Positions 8,329 to 16,409 of a DNA stretch of 64,000 nucleotides are shown here, in pieces. Origin of the DNA: Lujinxingia vulgaris (GTDB lineage Bacteria; Myxococcota_A; Bradymonadia; Bradymonadales; Bradymonadaceae); NCBI RefSeq assembly GCF_007997015.1, contig NZ_VOSM01000011.1, positions 1 to 64,000 on the forward strand, read 5' to 3'. A model generated the notes under the pieces. The model was not told where the DNA came from and made no database searches. It worked only from the letters and a program-made list of their open reading frames with translations. The translations under genes and the position numbers were made by a program. The stretch's first letter is position 1. Every line of letters begins with the position of its first letter.

Positions 8329-9525
8329 ATGGCAAGGCAGCTAGACGGAAAGCAGTGGCGACGGGTGGCCCAACTCTGGAATGAGGTTCACGCGCTCAGT
8401 GGCGAGAGCCTGGAAGCGGCCTGGCAGCACGCCAACGATCGGCTGGTCGAGCTGGTCGGGGGCGTGAGCATGGGAGGCTATGCGAAGCGGCGATCGGCCT
8501 CGGGGGATGAGGTGGGCTCGGCGTATTTCAGCGGCTCGGGGTGTGATCTCGATGAGCGGCTGAACATCTTGCGCACCTGGTTTGCCCGTGAAGACGAGGC
8601 GGACGTGAGAAACGATCCGCTCACCGTGCATCTGGGTGCCAGAAAGGAAGGGTGCTGGGCGGTGCCCCACCGGGCGTGCATGACGCCTGAGCAGTGGCGA
8701 AGCGCGCCGACCCGGCGTCTGGCCGACGCTATGGGGGTGGGCGACGCGATCACGGTGATGGTGTTGGACTTCCAGGGCGCGGAACTCTCGTTCTGCATCG
8801 ACGGAGCGATGGACAAGCGCTTTGACTACAGCGACGCGGCCGTCCTGGAGGTGGCATCTCAAGGGCTTCGGCCGCTGATGCTTCGCTACCTTCGAGCGTT
8901 GGGGATGTTAGCCGGCCAGCGTCCTTTGACTTTCGAGGAGCGGGAGCTGGTGCGTCTTCTTGCCAGCGATCAGGACGATGATGTGATTGCCAGGCAGCTC
9001 GAGGTCAGCCCGGGGGCGTTGGAGAGGATGAGCGCGCGGGTGTATCGCAAGCTCGGTGTGGCGAACCGCTACGCTCTGATTCGGCTCTGGTACGGGGTGG
9101 GGGAGTCGCCGATCTCGGAGGAGGTTGCGACATGGAGCCACGCAGCGCCGGAGCCAACACACCTCACCGAAGAGGCGCTTGTGGTGGCGCGGGTGCGTCG
9201 TGTGCTCGCCGAGGTGTTGGGGACGCCACAGATGCACCTTGGGGATGTGGCGCGGCGTCTGAGTATGAGCGAGCGCAACCTGCAGCGTCATCTGCGGCGG
9301 ATGGGCGCGTCCTTTCGAGGGCTGCTCGATGAGGTGCGTCGGGAGCAGACGTGGGAGATGTTGAACGATCCGAGCCTGGATTTTGGCGAGATCGCCGAGC
9401 GCCTGGGCTACGAGCAGGTCTCGAGTTTTAATCGCGCCGTCAAACGCTGGACGGGCAAGACCCCCGGCGAGCTTCGTAACGCGCAGTTGCCCGCCGCGGA
9501 TAAGGGCGATGTCGCGGCGGAGTAG
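8329..9525 (+). CDS. transcription regulator with LuxR-type and AraC-type HTH domains
   Basis: 398-residue regulator. The ATG at 8329 follows CGGGAGC; an upstream TTG at 8302 has no ribosome site. Residues 1-190 form a putative sensor domain with Cys/Trp patches (GCWAVPHRACMT) but no family I can name. Residues 199-256 look like a GerE/LuxR HTH (LTFEERELVRLLA, then RVYRKLGVANRYALI). Residues 290-385 are a full AraC/XylS double HTH, with LSMSERNLQRHLRRMG and the second helix-turn-helix ending in WTGKTPGELR. Two DNA-binding domains of different families in one chain are unusual. The gene is divergent from the giant lipoprotein gene, 236 bases away, and might control it. Confidence 0.8.
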   Translation: MARQLDGKQWRRVAQLWNEVHALSGESLEAAWQHANDRLVELVGGVSMGGYAKRRSASGDEVGSAYFSGSGCDLDERLNILRTWFAREDEADVRNDPLTVHLGARKEGCWAVPHRACMTPEQWRSAPTRRLADAMGVGDAITVMVLDFQGAELSFCIDGAMDKRFDYSDAAVLEVASQGLRPLMLRYLRALGMLAGQRPLTFEERELVRLLASDQDDDVIARQLEVSPGALERMSARVYRKLGVANRYALIRLWYGVGESPISEEVATWSHAAPEPTHLTEEALVVARVRRVLAEVLGTPQMHLGDVARRLSMSERNLQRHLRRMGASFRGLLDEVRREQTWEMLNDPSLDFGEIAERLGYEQVSSFNRAVKRWTGKTPGELRNAQLPAADKGDVAAE

Positions 9526-9601
9526 GCGCGCGCTTTCCCTCCTCGTCGCACCTCGTTATAAGAGCCCCTGAGGCGATTTCTGCCGCGACGACGAGGTCAT
9601 C

Positions 9602-10711
9602 ATGGGCATTCCTTTTGAAAAATTGACGCCAAAACGCTGGGGCGGTGAGGTGCCGGGGCCGGTGGAGCGCCCCCCGCTCGACCTTGGTCACGGGGTGGTG
9701 CTCGACCCTCCCGTGGTGCTCTCACCGATGGCGGCGGTCACCAGCTCGCCCTTTCGCAGGGTGTGCCGGGAGATGGGCGCGGGGATGGTCGCCACCGAGA
9801 TGGTCAGCGCGGTGGGGCTGATTCATCGCGCGCCCACAGCGGTCTCGATGGTGGATCTGGTGGAGGGGGAGGGGCCGGCCTGTGTGCAGATCTATGGAAA
9901 ACGCCCCGAAGAGCTCGCGCAGGCCGCGCAGATCGCTGTGGAGCTCGGCGCGGACATCGTCGACTTAAACATGGGCTGCCCCATGAAAAAGGTCGTCTCC
10001 AGCGGCCATGGCGCGGCGCTTTTGCGGGATGTGGGGCGGATCCGCGAGATCTTTGAGGCCATGAGTGAGGCGGTCGACGTTCCGGTCACAGGCAAGATGC
10101 GCGCCGGCTGGGAGGACACCAGCGCGGTGGCCGTGGCCGAGGCGATGGAGGCCGGCGGCGCCGCCGCGCTGACGATTCACGGTCGCACCCGCTCGGCGAT
10201 GTACGACGGCCACGCCGACCTGGGCGTGATCGCCGCGGTCAAAGAGGCGGTGGGCATTCCGGTCATTGGAAACGGCGACGTCTGCGACTGGATCAGCGCG
10301 CGGCGCATGTTTGCCTCCACCGGCTGTGATGCGGTGATGGTGGCGCGCGGTGCGCTGGGCAATCCCTGGGTCTTTCGCGAGATCGCCGCTGACTTGCGCG
10401 GTGAAGCTATCCCCGAGCCGCCCTCGCCGGCGCTCAAGCGCGAGACGCTTTTGCGTCACGTGGATCTTTATCTGGAGCGTTTTGGCGAGGGGCGCACCTG
10501 CAAAGAGATCCGCAAACACCTGCTCTGGTATTACCGCGGCACGCCCGGAGAGCTGGTGCTGCGCAAGCGGCTCAGCGGCATCAAGAGCGCGGAGGATATT
10601 CGTCAGGCGATCGACGCGGCGCTGGCTGCCAACGTCGGTCAGGCGGAGCTGCGCGCAAAAAGTCACCCGCGCGCCGCGGAGATTGAAGGCGATGCGGCAC
10701 GATCCGTGTGA
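9602..10711 (+). CDS. dusB: tRNA-dihydrouridine synthase (DusB/NifR3 type)
   Basis: 369-residue FMN enzyme that reduces specific uridines in the tRNA D-loop with NADPH. The TIM-barrel core shows SPMAAVTSSPFRR (FMN/substrate region, residues 41-53) and DLNMGCPMKK (121-130) with catalytic Cys126. ALTIHGRTRS and VIGNGDV follow, then a C-terminal helical domain. Length is slightly above the usual 320-350, mainly through a 25-residue N-terminal extension. GAGGTC precedes the ATG. It is preceded by the LuxR/AraC regulator with only 76 bases between, so the two could share a transcript. The DusB assignment rather than DusA or DusC is by overall sequence feel. Confidence 0.92.
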   Translation: MGIPFEKLTPKRWGGEVPGPVERPPLDLGHGVVLDPPVVLSPMAAVTSSPFRRVCREMGAGMVATEMVSAVGLIHRAPTAVSMVDLVEGEGPACVQIYGKRPEELAQAAQIAVELGADIVDLNMGCPMKKVVSSGHGAALLRDVGRIREIFEAMSEAVDVPVTGKMRAGWEDTSAVAVAEAMEAGGAAALTIHGRTRSAMYDGHADLGVIAAVKEAVGIPVIGNGDVCDWISARRMFASTGCDAVMVARGALGNPWVFREIAADLRGEAIPEPPSPALKRETLLRHVDLYLERFGEGRTCKEIRKHLLWYYRGTPGELVLRKRLSGIKSAEDIRQAIDAALAANVGQAELRAKSHPRAAEIEGDAARSV

Positions 10712-10884
10712 CGTTTTTGTGAATAAGATCAGGGGGTTAGGGTCGTGGCCCTGAGCGGCTGTGTGGCCAGGTGCGCGCCCGGGTGTGACGACCTGAAGAT
10801 CGTGAAAGGGCCGTGAGCGAAGCTAGCTGCGCGCCCGAAGCGTGTTCGTCCCGGAAAAAATTCATCAAAAAACTCGCCGCCTTT

Positions 10885-10940
10885 TGGTGTGCGCCTACTC
10901 TTGTGTTCAGGCTGAACAAAGATGGAGTGTGCGCACACCA
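10885..10940. other. long nested hairpin between convergent dusB and histidine kinase genes
   Basis: The outer arms TGGTGTGCGC (10885-10894) and GCGCACACCA (10931-10940) are perfect. ACTC/GAGT pair further in, and the tip is TGTTCA-GGC-TGAACA (10904-10918). On the minus strand it lies 43 bases past the kinase stop and is followed, after 12 bases, by TTTTTT and again by TTTTTT, so it may end kinase transcription. The tip dyad also resembles a repressor operator. A consensus-like ribosome site and ATG follow on the plus strand at 10951, but that frame is antisense to the kinase. Confidence 0.6.
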
Positions 10941-10982
10941 GGAGGGGAGCATGCGAGCTGTTTTGAAGGTAAGAATGGCGCG

Positions 10983-12932
10983 TCAGGGGGCGCTCAAGAG
11001 GGCGCGAATGGCGTGGGTGAGCGTGTCCATGCCGAAGGGTTTCTGGAGGAGGCGAGGGAGATCACCGGTCTCGGTGGCGAGCAGAGCGTCGGCGGTGTAT
11101 CCGCTCATTAAGAGGACAGCGGTCTCGGGGCGGGTGGAGGTGATGCGCCTGGAGAGGGCCAGCCCGTCGAGGCCGGGCATGATCACGTCGCTTAAGAGAA
11201 GATCGATGGGGCCGCCATAGGTGCGGCTGAGCTCCAGAGCCTCTTCGGCGTTGGCAGCTTCGAGCACGTGGTAGCCCTTGCGCTCCAGCAGCATGCGGAT
11301 GGGCTGGCGAAGTGCGTCGTCGTCTTCGACCAGCAGGATCGTCTCATCGCCGGGGATGGGGGTGGCGCGGCGTGCGCGTCGCAGGCGGGCCGGGGTGGTG
11401 GACTCCTGGCGGGCGGCGGGCAGGTAGATGGTGAAGGTGGTGCCCTGGTCGGGGACACTCTCCACGCTGATATGGCCGCCGTCCTGGGTGACGACGCCGT
11501 AAACGGTGGAGAGCCCCAGTCCGGTGCCCTGCCCGAGCGCCTTGGTGGTGAAGAAGGGCTCGAAGATCTGGTTTTTGATCTCGGGGGGCATCCCGTGGCC
11601 GGAGTCGCTGATGATGATCGTGGCGTAGTGCCCGGGGCGAAGTTCGCGGGGAAGCCCGGGATGCCGGTCGTCTCGGGTGACCTCGAGGTTGGCGGTACGC
11701 ACGCTGAAGCGGCCGCCCTGAGGCATGGCGTCACGAGCGTTGATGGCCAGGTTCATGATGACCTGCTCGATCTGGCTGCGGTCGGCGACGATGTCATGAA
11801 GATCGGTGGCCAGGTTTTGTGAGAGATGAACGCTGGAGCCGAAGAGGCTTTGCAGGACCATGCGCATCTCTTCGAGGAGCTCGTTGAGGTCGAGCACGCT
11901 GGACTCGCGCACGTGGCGTCGCCCGAAGGTCAGAAGCTGGCGGGTCAGCGCGCCGCCCCGCTCGCTGGCGCTCAGAATGGCCTCAATGCTGGTTTCGACG
12001 CGTGGCGGATCGCTGAGCGCGTCGCGCATGATGTAGCAGTGGCTGCCGATGATGGTGAGCAGGTTGTTGAAGTCGTGGGCAACCCCGCCGGCGAGTCGGC
12101 CCATGGCCTGCATTTTGTCGGCGTGTTGGAGGTTTTGCTGGATGCGCTTTTTGTCGGTGAGGTCGGCGACCATCGCCAGGATATGCGAGGGATCGCCACT
12201 TTCCTCGCGCATCACGGCCAGGGTGAAGCGGGTGTAGCGGAGCTCGCCATCGCGGTGTTTCAGGCGGAGCTCCAGGCTATAAAGATCGCGCTGGCTCTGG
12301 CGAAGCTCCTCGATCAGCGCGCGCCAGAGGTCGGCGTCCTCCTCGGCCATCAGCTCGTCCAGGGCTGTGCGTCGGAGCTCGTCGAGGCTGTAGCCCAGAA
12401 GTTCTTGAAGCGCGGTGTTGGCGTGCTCGCACTGGCCCTGAAGTCCCAGGATCTGCATTCCCAGCGGGGCGGAGTCGAAGAGGGTCCAGAAGCGTCGCTC
12501 GCCATCGTGGAGGCGTTGGCGGATGTGGCAGGTGTTGAAGGAGCGTTTGAGCAGATGTTCTACCAGGACGCGGTCGGTCGCGGCCTCACCGCTGCGCACC
12601 AGGAAGTCGGTCAGCCCCAGCTCCAGAGCGTCGAGCACCCGGCGGTGGTCGCCGGCCTCGGCGATCAGCAGGGTGGCGCAGCCCGGGGCAAGTGTGCGAA
12701 GGAGCTTGATATGGTCCAGCGCTTCGGGGAGGCTGCCGTCGATCAAGGCGACGCGCTGCTGCTTGAGGTTGAGCTCCAGGGAGCTGCGCGCGTCGACGGC
12801 GTCGGCGCGCACCACCTCCACGCCCAGGCGGTGGGCATCAAGCTCGGGGCAAGGTCCGTAGACCAGCAGGCTTAGTGGACGGCTCAAGGGGATGACTCCG
12901 TTGATATCCCACGAGGGAGGTAGTTGTTCCAA
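10983..12932 (-). CDS. hybrid sensor histidine kinase (pseudo-receiver, PAS, kinase, receiver)
   Basis: 649-residue cytoplasmic kinase without membrane segments. Domain order: a degenerate receiver-like N-terminal domain (about 18-128), PAS (about 145-265), HisKA with AHDFNN (phospho-acceptor His286), HATPase with N-box [10 protein letters not shown] and G-boxes SGHGMP and GTGLGLS, and a true receiver at 530-645 with [10 protein letters not shown] (Asp582) and Lys631. Such kinases autophosphorylate on His and pass phosphate to their own Asp, usually on to a separate phosphotransfer protein or regulator; none is encoded nearby. The first codon is TTG with a poor ribosome site. A TTG at 12887 preceded by AACGGAG is a reasonable alternative, removing 15 residues. 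Divergent from the small gene at 13019. Confidence 0.88.
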   Translation of the reverse strand: MEQLPPSWDINGVIPLSRPLSLLVYGPCPELDAHRLGVEVVRADAVDARSSLELNLKQQRVALIDGSLPEALDHIKLLRTLAPGCATLLIAEAGDHRRVLDALELGLTDFLVRSGEAATDRVLVEHLLKRSFNTCHIRQRLHDGERRFWTLFDSAPLGMQILGLQGQCEHANTALQELLGYSLDELRRTALDELMAEEDADLWRALIEELRQSQRDLYSLELRLKHRDGELRYTRFTLAVMREESGDPSHILAMVADLTDKKRIQQNLQHADKMQAMGRLAGGVAHDFNNLLTIIGSHCYIMRDALSDPPRVETSIEAILSASERGGALTRQLLTFGRRHVRESSVLDLNELLEEMRMVLQSLFGSSVHLSQNLATDLHDIVADRSQIEQVIMNLAINARDAMPQGGRFSVRTANLEVTRDDRHPGLPRELRPGHYATIIISDSGHGMPPEIKNQIFEPFFTTKALGQGTGLGLSTVYGVVTQDGGHISVESVPDQGTTFTIYLPAARQESTTPARLRRARRATPIPGDETILLVEDDDALRQPIRMLLERKGYHVLEAANAEEALELSRTYGGPIDLLLSDVIMPGLDGLALSRRITSTRPETAVLLMSGYTADALLATETGDLPRLLQKPFGMDTLTHAIRALLSAP

Positions 12933-13018
12933 CGCGTGGGCAGGCTAACAGTGTTTTTCGGGCGCGTCAGCCCCACCCGGCTTGCGTGGACATTTCTACG
13001 AAGGATGCGAGGAGAGCG

Positions 13019-13279
13019 ATGGATGAAGAGGCGAAGAATCGGTATCTGGCCAGCCCGCAGAAAATGGAGCTTCTGATGCGCGATCGGAGCTTTCGCCAGA
13101 TTGAGGAGGAGCGGCGCGAGCGTCTTTTGCGAGCGATCGCGCGCCTGCCAGGGGCGCGCGAGCTGGTGGGCGACGACGCCTTTAACGCCGCCCTCGATGA
13201 GGCCGTCACCAACGAGGCGCTCTCGCCGTTGAGCGACGACGAGCGGGCGTTGATTTGCGGGTATTTGAAGGTTCGATGA
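13019..13279 (+). CDS. small conserved-looking hypothetical protein
   Basis: 86-residue highly charged, mostly helical protein without signal or membrane segment. The ATG at 13019 follows GAGGAG at a five-base spacing and beats the upstream GTG at 12986. The sequence is dominated by Arg, Glu and Leu (FRQIEEERRERLLRAIARLP). It has no recognised motif. It is divergent from the histidine kinase gene and ends 70 bases before the peptidase lipoprotein gene. The good ribosome site and balanced codon use argue that it is real. Confidence 0.6.
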   Translation: MDEEAKNRYLASPQKMELLMRDRSFRQIEEERRERLLRAIARLPGARELVGDDAFNAALDEAVTNEALSPLSDDERALICGYLKVR

Positions 13280-13349
13280 GGGTGATGATGTCGATGGGTT
13301 GGGGTCGGGTGTGAAGCTGGATGAGGTGGGTGTGAATGGATGGCGGCAC

Positions 13350-16340
13350 ATGGTGAGACGCGTCTTGATTGCGGCGCTGGTGGTCCTGGTGTGCGGTTGT
13401 GCGGTGGGCAACGGGCCGCGCTTTAGCCCGGAGCTGCAGCAGTCTTTTGCGCGCGAAGATATGCGGCGCATGGATACCGAGAACTTGAGCCTCTATTACC
13501 CGGCGCATCGCAAGGCACAGACCGAGCGTATCGCCGCACAGTTGGAGCTGTGTTTTGAGGAGCTCAACGCCAAAGCCGTGCGCGGTGGGCCCTTTAAGCG
13601 GGTGCCGATCTTTTTGCCGGAGGTGGAGTTCAACAACGCCTATGTGAGCTTCGCGCCCGGCAACGATCCGCATGTGCTCTTGCCCACCTCGCTGACGAGC
13701 GGGGCGTTTGCAGGCTTTGGCTTTACGCCGAGCATGTTGGCGGTGGGGTGCCACGAGATGGTGCACTGGGTGCATATGACCCGTGTGCACGGGCTCTTTG
13801 GTGGACTTAACCTGCTCTTTGGCGCCTGGTTTACGCCGCAGCGGGGCCTTGATTCGTGGGTGTTTGAGGGGATCGCGACCTATTACGAGAGCCAGCTCGT
13901 CGATGATGTAGGGCGCCACGGCTCACCGCTGTGGGAAAATGTGCTGCTGGCGGGGATGTACGACGGAAGGCTCGACGGTGGTCGTCTCAGCGTCTTCGAT
14001 CGGGAGGTTTCCAACGGCGGGCATTATCTGGTGGGCTCGCATTTTGTGGCCTACCTGGTGGAGCGTTACGGGGAGGAGAAGCTCTGGCAGCTGCTCGATC
14101 TTCAGGGGCGCTCCTGGCTGTGGCCGGTCGGTGTGACGACGCGTTTCTGGTCGGTGTATGGCAAGGGGTTGCCGGGGCTTTTTGAAGACTTCGCGAATGA
14201 GATGCGCCGGGAGCATCCGCCGCGCGAGCGCGCTCTTTCGCAGGAGCGGGAGCGGTGGCTGGGGCGAAACGCGCAGCTGGAAGTCAGCCCCTCGGGACGG
14301 TGGGCGACCTATGTGAGCGGCCTCGACGCGCGAGCGGCCATTGAGGTGTATGAGGCCTCCGGCGAGCGTGTGCTTCGCCGAGAACTCCCTGACGTGCTTC
14401 CCGGCCGCACGGTTGTGGCGGGCAGCAGCGTCGACGCGCTGCGTTTAAGCGATGACGGGCAGATGCTCTACGCGCTGCTGCGTCACCAGGGGATGGATGC
14501 GCCGCGGAGCTCGTTGATCCGGCTGGAGGTTGAGAGCGGTGAGCTGGAGGTGGTGCGCGACGAGGTGATGGGCATCAGCGGCGATCTGCTTGGCGAGGAT
14601 GCCTACCTGCTGGCGCGGGCCGACGGCGACCAGGTGGTCTTTGAGCGCGTGGATCTTAAAGGGCAGAAGGATCGCGAGCTCTTTCGTCTGGATCCCGGCG
14701 CCTTTGTGGCGCATATGCGAGTCTCGCCAGATGGCCAAAAGGTGGCGCTAACGCTGATGGAAGATGAGCGCTGGCGAGTGGGGATTGTTGATGTGGAGAG
14801 CGGCGAGTTGACGCGGGCGCTGGGCACTGGCGAGGCGCATAGCCCGGTGTACGACGCGTACTGGGTGGATGCGTCGACGCTGTGGGTGTCGGCCGCCTAC
14901 GGCGAACGGGTGGACATCTTTGAGGTGCCGCTGGATGGCGAGGCGGTGCGGCTGACCCAGGCACCCTACATCGCGCAGAGCGCGCGGCCCGGGGCAAATG
15001 GCGATCTGCGCTTTCTGAACCGGGAGGGGTGGGGCTGGGCGTTGGACCGGGTCGATGCGCAGGCGTTGGAGCGTGCGCGGACTTCAGGTGTAGCGGGGCT
15101 CGGCGGTGCGCTGGCCTGGGAAGATGCGGCCGGAGCGCCGGAGGTGCGGGGCTACCGCGAGCTTGAGCCCGCGCTGATTCAAAGTGACGAGCCCTACAGC
15201 GCCTTTGACGGGCTCTTCGTGCCGCGCCTGCGTGTGCCCATTTTTCAGCTGGGCGCGGTGAACGCACTTTTGCCAGAGGCCCAGCGCCAGGATTTGCCCC
15301 CGGTTAACGGCCGGCTGGGGCTCTCGATGAGCGGACGCGATGCGCTGGGCTTTCATAACTGGGAGCTGCGCGGAGCTTATGATGTGGTCAATGACTGGTT
15401 TGTGGGCAGTGCGTCGTATGTGAACACTCAGCTCGCGCCGCTCACGTGGTCGATCTACGTGGGGTCGGAGCGTCAGGTTTATGGCGAGCAAATCGACCCG
15501 AATAGCACTGACCTTTTACGCGTGGAACAGCTCGATGAGCAGGTCTCGTTGCAGCTGCAGCGGAGCTTCTACGACACCCCGGTCGCCCTTATGTTTAGCG
15601 GACTTCGTCACCATATCGATCGTGAGGGCGAGCCTCGCGATGAGCGTCAGCTCGTCGGTCCTCGGCTGGCGACGCGTTATGCAGCGGGGCGCAGTACCTC
15701 GTATGGCGGCACGCAGTGGCTCTTCGGGTTGAGCGGTGAGGGCGGCTATTATGGGGAAGCCCTGGGCTCGGACCTCGACCTGGGCGATGTGCGTGCGCAA
15801 CTTGAGCTGCACGCGCCGCTGCCGCTCTCGAAGCGCCATCGGTTGCGCTTCTCGGCGCGCTACCGCCAACTTCTGGGTGTGGACCCGTCCGAGGGCGTGC
15901 TGCGCGTGGGTGGGTTTGGGGGCGTGATTCCCTTCTTCGCGTCGCCCACGGCCGAGGATGCGCTGCCTGCCGACGATCGACTTCCTCCCCAGGTGGCATT
16001 TGTAGAGACGTTACGTGGTTTTGAAGGGGTGACGCTGACGGGGTCGCGCGCGGCGATCGGTGATCTCAATTACCGCTACCCCCTCATTGTGGATCAGGGA
16101 GCGATCTCCGGCCCGCTCTTTTTGCCCTCGGCCTTCTTTTCGCAGATCAACCTGGAGGCCTTCGCCAGCGCGGCGATGCTTGATGATGGCAACCTTCATT
16201 CGGCCGCGGGTGCCAGCGTCGACGCCGAGTTCGCGTTGTGGATCTTGCCGATGACCCTGCGTTACCAGTACGCCCGATGGCTGACTGACGGTGGACGCAA
16301 CACCCACTACGTCGGCCTTGGCATTGGCGGCGACCTTTAA
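13350..16340 (+). CDS. lipoprotein metallopeptidase fused to a WD40-like propeller and an outer-membrane barrel
   Basis: 996-residue three-part protein. The ATG at 13350 gives MVRRVLIAALVV and a lipobox ending VCGC (Cys17). Residues about 60-280 form a gluzincin peptidase MA-like domain with HEMVH (His135, Glu136, His139) and WVFEG, whose Glu173 is the expected third zinc ligand. Residues about 290-610 contain repeated blades of the TolB/PD40 kind (SPSGRWATYV, SDDGQMLYAL, SPDGQKVALT). The final about 350 residues look like an Omp85/surface-antigen beta-barrel, with LRGFEG, LNYRYPL and a terminal hydrophobic-alternating strand ending GIGGDL. This suggests a peptidase anchored by its own barrel in the outer membrane. 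A hairpin follows the stop. The barrel call is inferred from pattern, not alignment. Confidence 0.78.
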   Translation: MVRRVLIAALVVLVCGCAVGNGPRFSPELQQSFAREDMRRMDTENLSLYYPAHRKAQTERIAAQLELCFEELNAKAVRGGPFKRVPIFLPEVEFNNAYVSFAPGNDPHVLLPTSLTSGAFAGFGFTPSMLAVGCHEMVHWVHMTRVHGLFGGLNLLFGAWFTPQRGLDSWVFEGIATYYESQLVDDVGRHGSPLWENVLLAGMYDGRLDGGRLSVFDREVSNGGHYLVGSHFVAYLVERYGEEKLWQLLDLQGRSWLWPVGVTTRFWSVYGKGLPGLFEDFANEMRREHPPRERALSQERERWLGRNAQLEVSPSGRWATYVSGLDARAAIEVYEASGERVLRRELPDVLPGRTVVAGSSVDALRLSDDGQMLYALLRHQGMDAPRSSLIRLEVESGELEVVRDEVMGISGDLLGEDAYLLARADGDQVVFERVDLKGQKDRELFRLDPGAFVAHMRVSPDGQKVALTLMEDERWRVGIVDVESGELTRALGTGEAHSPVYDAYWVDASTLWVSAAYGERVDIFEVPLDGEAVRLTQAPYIAQSARPGANGDLRFLNREGWGWALDRVDAQALERARTSGVAGLGGALAWEDAAGAPEVRGYRELEPALIQSDEPYSAFDGLFVPRLRVPIFQLGAVNALLPEAQRQDLPPVNGRLGLSMSGRDALGFHNWELRGAYDVVNDWFVGSASYVNTQLAPLTWSIYVGSERQVYGEQIDPNSTDLLRVEQLDEQVSLQLQRSFYDTPVALMFSGLRHHIDREGEPRDERQLVGPRLATRYAAGRSTSYGGTQWLFGLSGEGGYYGEALGSDLDLGDVRAQLELHAPLPLSKRHRLRFSARYRQLLGVDPSEGVLRVGGFGGVIPFFASPTAEDALPADDRLPPQVAFVETLRGFEGVTLTGSRAAIGDLNYRYPLIVDQGAISGPLFLPSAFFSQINLEAFASAAMLDDGNLHSAAGASVDAEFALWILPMTLRYQYARWLTDGGRNTHYVGLGIGGDL

Positions 16341-16357
16341 GTACGACGAGAGATGCA

Positions 16358-16375
16358 CCGGCGTTATGACGCCGG
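16358..16375 (+). terminator. hairpin after the peptidase-barrel gene
   Basis: CCGGCGT-TATG-ACGCCGG, a 7-bp perfect stem with a 4-base loop, 18 bases after the TAA. No T-run follows, so it may be a Rho-dependent end or only an mRNA-stabilising hairpin ahead of pepF. Confidence 0.45.
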
Positions 16376-16409
16376 CAAAGCCTAACTTTGAACGAGCGCA
16401 TGCGGAGCG

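Noticed and set aside
10951-11220. Plus-strand frame with an excellent ribosome site
   Set aside because: It is antisense to the conserved receiver domain of the histidine kinase and its product has no structure-like pattern; kept only as a finding about the ribosome site.
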